Assembly: GCF_042665595.1 (NCBI RefSeq)
Contig: NZ_JBHTCT010000003.1
Coordinates: 182,994-246,993 of the forward strand
Direction: 5' to 3'
DNA length: 64,000 nt
DNA from: Bhargavaea changchunensis
GTDB taxonomy: Bacteria > Bacillota > Bacilli > Bacillales_A > Planococcaceae
A program made the position numbers and the translations under genes. The notes beneath the pieces were generated by a model. The model did not search any database, had not been told where the DNA came from, and saw only the letters and a program-made list of their open reading frames with translations. This document shows positions 59,894 through 64,000 of the stretch, piece after piece; the first letter of the stretch is position 1; the number at the start of each line of letters is the position of its first letter.

Positions 59894-60115
59894 ATGGCGA
59901 CCGTTTGGTGGATCATTCTGCTCATCGTCGCGTTGCTCGCCGGGGTGGCTCTCGGCTTTTTCATCGCGCGAAGATATATGATGAATTACCTGAAAGAGAA
60001 CCCGCCGATCAACGAACAGATGCTGCGTATGCTGATGATGCAAATGGGGATGAAACCTTCCCAGAAGAAAATCAATCAGATGCTGGCACAGATGAACAAG
60101 ATGAACGACAAATAA
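59894..60115 (+). CDS. yneF: YneF family membrane protein
   Basis: 73-residue protein (72 in B. subtilis) with one membrane helix (about 5-25; WWIILLIVALLAGVALGFFIA) and a Met-rich cytoplasmic tail (NPPINEQMLRMLMMQMGMKPSQKKINQ). Widespread in Firmicutes (UPF0154), function unknown. ATG follows AAGGAGGAACC. Two terminators follow. Confidence 0.93.
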   Translation: MATVWWIILLIVALLAGVALGFFIARRYMMNYLKENPPINEQMLRMLMMQMGMKPSQKKINQMLAQMNKMNDK

Positions 60116-60119
60116 TGAC

Positions 60120-60150
60120 AGCGTCCTTCCCCGCGGAAGGGCGTTTTATT
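60120..60150 (+). terminator. First terminator after yneF
   Basis: CCTTCC (60125-60130) / GGAAGG (60135-60140) with flanking pairs, then GCGTTTTATT. Confidence 0.7.
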
Positions 60151-60169
60151 ATTGCTTCCCGCGGACATG

Positions 60170-60214
60170 CAAAAGGGGCGTCACACAAATCCGGGTGTGA
60201 CGCCCCTTTGTTTT
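60170..60214. terminator. Second, bidirectional terminator
   Basis: Perfect 15-bp stem AAAGGGGCGTCACAC (60172-60186) / GTGTGACGCCCCTTT (60195-60209), T-rich on both strands; could also end the minus-strand hydrolase transcript. Confidence 0.88.
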
Positions 60215-60233
60215 AAATGTCAGCCGTCCAAAC

Positions 60234-60289
60234 GAAAAATCATTAAGCTGCGGTGAAAGATCAATAAAGGCCCGCGAAAGATCATCAAG
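60234..60289. repeat. Array of three 14-bp motifs at exact 21-bp period (array 2)
   Basis: Units start at 60234, 60255 and 60276: GAAAAATCATTAAG, GAAAGATCAATAAA, GAAAGATCATCAAG. Same motif, strand and period as at 17691-17767; spacers of 7 bp differ. Lies between convergent genes. Confidence 0.85.
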
Positions 60290-60340
60290 CCGGGAATGGC
60301 GGCGTGGAGCGCCGCATGAGCCACATTTCCCGCGATTGGA

Positions 60341-61306
60341 TCAGGCAATTCCCGGCCGGTCGCCGGCGTCTGAAGGGAGCAGCCCGTATTCCTCAAGAAA
60401 CGAACTTACCGTCTGTTCATAGTCCTCGGTGTTTTCATTGTAGGACTGTGCGTGGCCGCCTTTGTCGAACAGCCGGATCGATTTCGGTTCCGGCTTCAGC
60501 TCATAGAGTTCCTTCGTCATCTCGGGGAGGATAAAGTCATCTTCCAGGCTGTGGATGAAGAGTACCGGCCTCTGGATGTCGACGACCGACTGTCTCGGGG
60601 AGACGAGGTCAAGCGTGTAGCCGTCTCTCACCTTCAGGAACACATTTGCGAGCCGGATGGCGAAACCCGTCCGGAGTGGCGTGGACCGTCTCAGGATATG
60701 GAGGACCTGCTCGGTAAAATCCGAAAACGGGCAGTCGGCTATGTAGAAGTCCGCTTCGTCTCCGACACTTCCTGCGTACAGGAGGGATGTCGCCGCGCCC
60801 ATGGATTCTCCATGTACGCCGATGATGGCATGTTCGCCGGCGTAATTCCGGAGCTCATCGATGACCGCGCCGAGATCAGTCTTTTCATAATGGCCAAAAC
60901 TGGTGGTCCGGCCCTCCGAATCCCCATGCCGGCGGTGATCATAGATAACGGAGTTGAAGCCGAGACGCTCGAACATCCGGGCGTATTTTACCGAGTTGAT
61001 TTTGTTTTCTGTAACGCCATGGGAAATGACGACATAATGATTGGTGTCCAGTGGCTCCAGCAGCACGGCCTTGAGCCGGTACCCGTTTGGAGAGTCGACC
61101 CAGCGTTCTGATTTGTTGACGGCATTGTACCAGCCTTCATCGAAGCGCTTTGCGGAAATCTCCCGCTGCAGGATCACATCGTCCTCTTTCTTTTTCATAT
61201 ACATCAGCCGGTTCGTGGCAAGGAGGCCGACCGCTGAGCCGACAGCAGCCGAAACTCCCGTCACAATGCCGGTGGCAGTCAGCCAGCGTTTTATGCGGTC
61301 TCCCAT
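60341..61306 (-). CDS. yqkD: Alpha/beta hydrolase, YqkD-like
   Basis: Serine hydrolase of 321 residues with an N-terminal hydrophobic segment (about 9-30) that probably anchors it to the membrane. HGVTENK (about 96-102), DHRRHGDSEG (about 122), nucleophile elbow GESMGA (about 167-172), acid in SLEDDF (about 256) and His in KGGHAQSY (about 285). Resembles B. subtilis YqkD. ATG 61306 follows AAAGGAGG. It lies 28 bp downstream of mvaB on the same strand. Substrate unknown. Confidence 0.82.
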   Translation of the reverse strand: MGDRIKRWLTATGIVTGVSAAVGSAVGLLATNRLMYMKKKEDDVILQREISAKRFDEGWYNAVNKSERWVDSPNGYRLKAVLLEPLDTNHYVVISHGVTENKINSVKYARMFERLGFNSVIYDHRRHGDSEGRTTSFGHYEKTDLGAVIDELRNYAGEHAIIGVHGESMGAATSLLYAGSVGDEADFYIADCPFSDFTEQVLHILRRSTPLRTGFAIRLANVFLKVRDGYTLDLVSPRQSVVDIQRPVLFIHSLEDDFILPEMTKELYELKPEPKSIRLFDKGGHAQSYNENTEDYEQTVSSFLEEYGLLPSDAGDRPGIA

Positions 61307-61334
61307 TGATTGGCCTCCTTTCCGCGGATTGCTC

Positions 61335-62243
61335 TTATCCTATACGTTGTGCGTTCTTATACAGTGTATACATCCCCGTGTCAATCGGCCGCGAAACTTG
61401 AGAAGCCACTTCGTCCACCGCACGGCAGATACCCTCAACCGAAATCCCGGTTTCAATCCCCATGCGGTCAAGCATATTGACTACATCTTCGGTTGCGACG
61501 TTTCCCGTGGCGCCCGGAGCGAACGGGCAGCCGCCGAGTCCGCCTGCAGATGCGTCAAACCGGTCGACACCTGCCTGGAGCGCCGCGAATATATTGGCAA
61601 GTGCCATCTTGCGGGTGTCATGGAAATGCGCTGTCAGCAGAATACCGGGCAGTTCCTTTTTCAGCCGGCTGAATAGTCGGTAACTTTCCTCGGGCGTCGC
61701 CATTCCGATCGTATCCGCGACGCTCAGCTCATCTGCTCCCAGTTCGGCAAACTGTTTGCACAGACTGACCGTGCGTTCAGGATCTACCGGACCTTCAAAC
61801 GGGCAGTGGAACGCGGTCGAGATGCAGGCCCGCACGAACAGGCCATCCTCTTTCAATTTCCGGATCTGCGGAGCCAGCTGTTCCATGCTTTCATCTGTTG
61901 TTCTGTTGATATTTTTCTTATTAAATGCATCTGTTACACCGACAAACACGGCGATGTTTTCCGCGCCTGCGGCTCTCGCATTTGCGATTCCCCGCTCATT
62001 TGGGGCGAGCACAAACTGCCTGCCGGTACGTTTTGTCCCCACCATGATGTCTGCCGCATCCCCCATCTGCGGCACCCACTTCGGCGAAACGAATGAGGTG
62101 AGCTCCATTTCACTGACCCCCGCATTCTGCAGGGCACGGATGAACCTGAGCTTCACCTCTGTCGGGACTTGGTTTTTTTCATTCTGCAGGCCATCCCTCG
62201 GCCCTACCTCGATAATCGCAACTTTTTTTGGTAGACTTAACAT
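61335..62243 (-). CDS. mvaB: Hydroxymethylglutaryl-CoA lyase
   Basis: Cleaves HMG-CoA to acetoacetate and acetyl-CoA, the last step of leucine breakdown. 302 residues; DRE-TIM barrel: VGPRDGLQNEK (about 13-23), metal ligands in AHFHDTRKMALAN, and the Cys loop GGLGGCPFAPGATGN (about 253-267). ATG 62243 follows GGAGGGGG. Divergent from the thiolase gene, whose substrate can be acetoacetyl-CoA, so the pair could serve ketone-body or leucine catabolism. Confidence 0.93.
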   Translation of the reverse strand: MLSLPKKVAIIEVGPRDGLQNEKNQVPTEVKLRFIRALQNAGVSEMELTSFVSPKWVPQMGDAADIMVGTKRTGRQFVLAPNERGIANARAAGAENIAVFVGVTDAFNKKNINRTTDESMEQLAPQIRKLKEDGLFVRACISTAFHCPFEGPVDPERTVSLCKQFAELGADELSVADTIGMATPEESYRLFSRLKKELPGILLTAHFHDTRKMALANIFAALQAGVDRFDASAGGLGGCPFAPGATGNVATEDVVNMLDRMGIETGISVEGICRAVDEVASQVSRPIDTGMYTLYKNAQRIG

Positions 62244-62331
62244 GACAAACCCCCTCCTTGTTTTCATTGTAAGGATGCGGACGGAGCGGGGCAAGGCAAT
62301 TAACAGACGAGTGTAAAGGGGAGATGGGGAA

Positions 62332-63516
62332 ATGACAAAAGACGTGGTAATCGTAAGTGCGGTCCGTACGGCAATCGGCACATTCCTTGGGACGCTTAAA
62401 GACATCCCGGCAACTGAACTTGGAAGCATCGCAATCCGTGAGGCGATTTCCCGTGCTGGTGTGGCCGGGGAGCAGGTAGACGAAGTCATCATGGGGAATG
62501 TCCTTCAGGCGGGACTCGGCCAGAACCCGGCACGACAGGCATCCATCAAAGCCGGACTTCCGGAAACGGTGCCGTCGTTGACGATCAATAAAGTCTGTGG
62601 TTCCGGTCTGAAGGCGGTCCATCTGGCTGCCCAGGCTATCAAGGCAGGGGATGCCGATATCATCGTGGCCGGCGGCATGGAAAATATGAGTCAGGCACCG
62701 CATCTCCTGAAAGGGGCACGTGACGGCTTCAAGATGGGCGACCAGAAATTGGTCGACAGCATGATTTCGGACGGTCTGTGGTGCGCATTCAACGATTATC
62801 ATATGGGAATCACCGCAGAGAACCTCTGCGACCGATACGGCATCAGCCGGGAGGAGCAGGATGAGTTCGCGGCACGTTCACAGGAGCGGGCGGCAGCAGC
62901 CATTGATGCAGGCCGATTCAAAGATGAAATCGTGCCGGTCGAAATCCCGCAGCGTAAGGGTGACCCGATCGTCTTTGATACGGACGAGCACGTAAAAGCC
63001 GGATCCACGGCTGAGAAGCTGTCGAAGCTCCGCCCGGCTTTCAAAAAAGAGGGGAGCGTCACTGCCGGGAATGCTTCCGGCATCAATGACGGCGCGGCGG
63101 CATTTGTCGTGATGTCCAAAGAAAAGGCGGATGAGCTCGGCATCGAGCCTCTCGCGGTGATTGCCGCCAACGGCAATGCCGGTGTGGATCCTGCCGTGAT
63201 GGGCATCGGCCCGGTCCAGGCAGTCAGGAAAGCACTGGACAAAGCCGGACTGGAACTTAAGGACATGGACCTTGTTGAAGCGAACGAAGCGTTTGCAGCC
63301 CAGTCGATCGCTGTGGACCGCGAACTCGAATTCGACCATGATAAACTGAACGTGAATGGCGGTGCGATTGCGCTGGGCCATCCGATCGGCGCAAGCGGCG
63401 CGCGGATCCTCGTGACATTGCTTCATGAGATGAAGCGGCGTGACGCCAAGACGGGTCTTGCCACACTCTGCATCGGCGGCGGCCAGGGTGTCGCGACAGT
63501 CGTGCGCCGTCCCTGA
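62332..63516 (+). CDS. Acetyl-CoA C-acetyltransferase (thiolase)
   Basis: Makes or cleaves acetoacetyl-CoA. 394 residues with nucleophile Cys89 (NKVCGSGLKAV), GHPIGASGARI (His about 350) and CIGGGQG (Cys about 380). ATG follows AGGGGAG. Biosynthetic-type thiolase by length and motif; direction in vivo is not decided by sequence. The 88-bp gap to mvaB holds no clear promoter. Confidence 0.95.
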   Translation: MTKDVVIVSAVRTAIGTFLGTLKDIPATELGSIAIREAISRAGVAGEQVDEVIMGNVLQAGLGQNPARQASIKAGLPETVPSLTINKVCGSGLKAVHLAAQAIKAGDADIIVAGGMENMSQAPHLLKGARDGFKMGDQKLVDSMISDGLWCAFNDYHMGITAENLCDRYGISREEQDEFAARSQERAAAAIDAGRFKDEIVPVEIPQRKGDPIVFDTDEHVKAGSTAEKLSKLRPAFKKEGSVTAGNASGINDGAAAFVVMSKEKADELGIEPLAVIAANGNAGVDPAVMGIGPVQAVRKALDKAGLELKDMDLVEANEAFAAQSIAVDRELEFDHDKLNVNGGAIALGHPIGASGARILVTLLHEMKRRDAKTGLATLCIGGGQGVATVVRRP

Positions 63517-63538
63517 ATGACTGAAAGAAGGTGAGTCT

Positions 63539-63790
63539 GTGGCCAAAAAGAAACCGCAGCAGCGGAAAACAGCCGCCCAAAAACAGGACAGCCGTCCTAC
63601 ACTCGCCGACGGACTCGGCGGGGACACGTTGGATAAGCTGAAACAAGCCAAGCAGGCACTTCTCCAAACCGAAAAGGAAGAAGAGGAAAAACGCCTTGCG
63701 CAGAAGGCGAAGGAACGCCGTGAACGGGAAAAAAACATGTCGTTCGGAGAACTGCTCGATAAATACGGGGACAAGGGTTCCAAGTATTAA
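63539..63790 (+). CDS. yqkE: YqkE family protein (DUF3886)
   Basis: 83-residue, highly charged protein. N-terminal KKKPQQRKTAAQK, a helix rich in Glu/Lys (about 35-65) and the conserved end SFGELLDKYGDKGSKY. GTG start follows AAGGTGAG, 22 bp after the thiolase. Found in Bacillales near yqkD; function unknown. Confidence 0.88.
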   Translation: MAKKKPQQRKTAAQKQDSRPTLADGLGGDTLDKLKQAKQALLQTEKEEEEKRLAQKAKERREREKNMSFGELLDKYGDKGSKY

Positions 63791-63810
63791 AAGCCGATTG
63801 GCCAACAGGA

Positions 63811-63838
63811 AAGCACCGGGATTTTAATCCCAGTGCTT
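63811..63838. terminator. Hairpin after yqkE
   Basis: 13-bp stem with one mismatch (63811-63823 / 63826-63838), no T-run. May be a weak terminator, or the boundary of a repeat. Confidence 0.5.
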
Positions 63839-63947
63839 CAGACTGTAGACAAAACGTACCCAGATGAAATCTTTCTAGGTCCGTTTAGTAATTTTATTGG
63901 AAATTTATCGTGGTTTTCTCCTTAAATCCCCTTGGAATGACCGGCCG

Positions 63948-64000
63948 TCAGGCCGGTTCGGGTGACTCCCAGGTCCAGCAGGCCAACCTCTTCAGATTCA
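63948..64000 (-). CDS. Possible 3' end of a transposase gene (partial)
   Basis: On the minus strand a frame open to the window edge ends at 63948 and reads NLKRLACWTWESPEPA. An N-L-K-R-L segment near the C-terminus is seen in IS1182-type transposases. Downstream, CAGACTGTAGACAAA (63840-63854) could be part of an insertion-sequence end. Another frame is open too, so this is only a suggestion. Confidence 0.25.
   Translation of the reverse strand, partial: NLKRLACWTWESPEPA

Overview
The window is a chromosomal housekeeping segment of a low-GC-phylum (Bacillota) member of the order Bacillales with unusually high base composition (mid-50s % G+C by eye). Gene order follows the Bacillus subtilis chromosome from polC to mutL almost step by step, then hfq-ynbB-glnA, lexA-yneAB-ynzC-tkt-sirA-yneF, and finally a yqkD/yqkE neighbourhood. 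Base composition and the pattern of gene losses suggest the Planococcaceae/Caryophanaceae (for example a Bhargavaea-like organism). The genus is a guess; the order is firm. The sporulation-linked genes dpaA, dpaB, cotE, spoVS, sirA and spoIIIE point to a spore-forming lineage.

Layout. 3-9547: the 3' part of polC, then the rimP-nusA-rnpM-rplGA-infB-ylxP-rbfA-truB-ribF translation/transcription cluster, opened by a good promoter and a terminator-like leader hairpin. 9544-13621: rpsO, pnp and an M16 peptidase. 13723-17383: ymxH, dipicolinate synthase dpaAB, asd and dapA, with no dapG between asd and dapA. 17384-17962: a repeat-rich intergenic region. 17963-22088: rnjB and spoIIIE. 22444-28037: a GntR regulator and a BMP-type nucleoside ABC transporter. 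28038-28587: two palindromic repeat elements. 28588-31884: ymfF-ymfH-ymfI, tied to EF-P modification in B. subtilis. 32179-46085: ymfK, ymfM, pgsA, cinA, recA, rny, ymdB, spoVS, ricA, cotE, mutS and mutL. 46102-50169: glpK, glpD and a monoglyceride-lipase-like hydrolase. 50166-54243: miaA, hfq, ynbB and glnA, without hflX or glnR. 54290-56829: a YhfK-like oxidoreductase, then lexA divergent from yneA-yneB with three LexA boxes between them. 56886-60115: ynzC, tkt, sirA and yneF. 60341-63790: a YqkD-like hydrolase and HMG-CoA lyase on the minus strand, thiolase and yqkE on the plus strand. The last about 50 bases may enter a transposase gene on the minus strand.

Nearly all genes point rightward. 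Exceptions are the YhfK-like gene, lexA, the YqkD-like hydrolase and mvaB. Functional groups are translation (infB, rbfA, rpsO, truB, miaA, EF-P modification), RNA decay (pnp, rnjB, rny, ricA, hfq), DNA repair and SOS (recA, lexA, yneAB, mutSL), envelope and spore development, and central metabolism (dapA/asd, glnA, tkt, glpKD, thiolase/HMG-CoA lyase).

No defence island, biosynthetic cluster, CRISPR array, rRNA or tRNA was seen. The least explained signal is a family of 14-bp motifs (GAAAGATCA-N2-AAG) set at an exact 21-bp period in two intergenic arrays 42 kb apart (17691-17767 and 60234-60289). Two palindromic elements sharing core sequence and one further miniature inverted-repeat element are also present. 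All database-dependent statements rest on memory of the families and were not searched.
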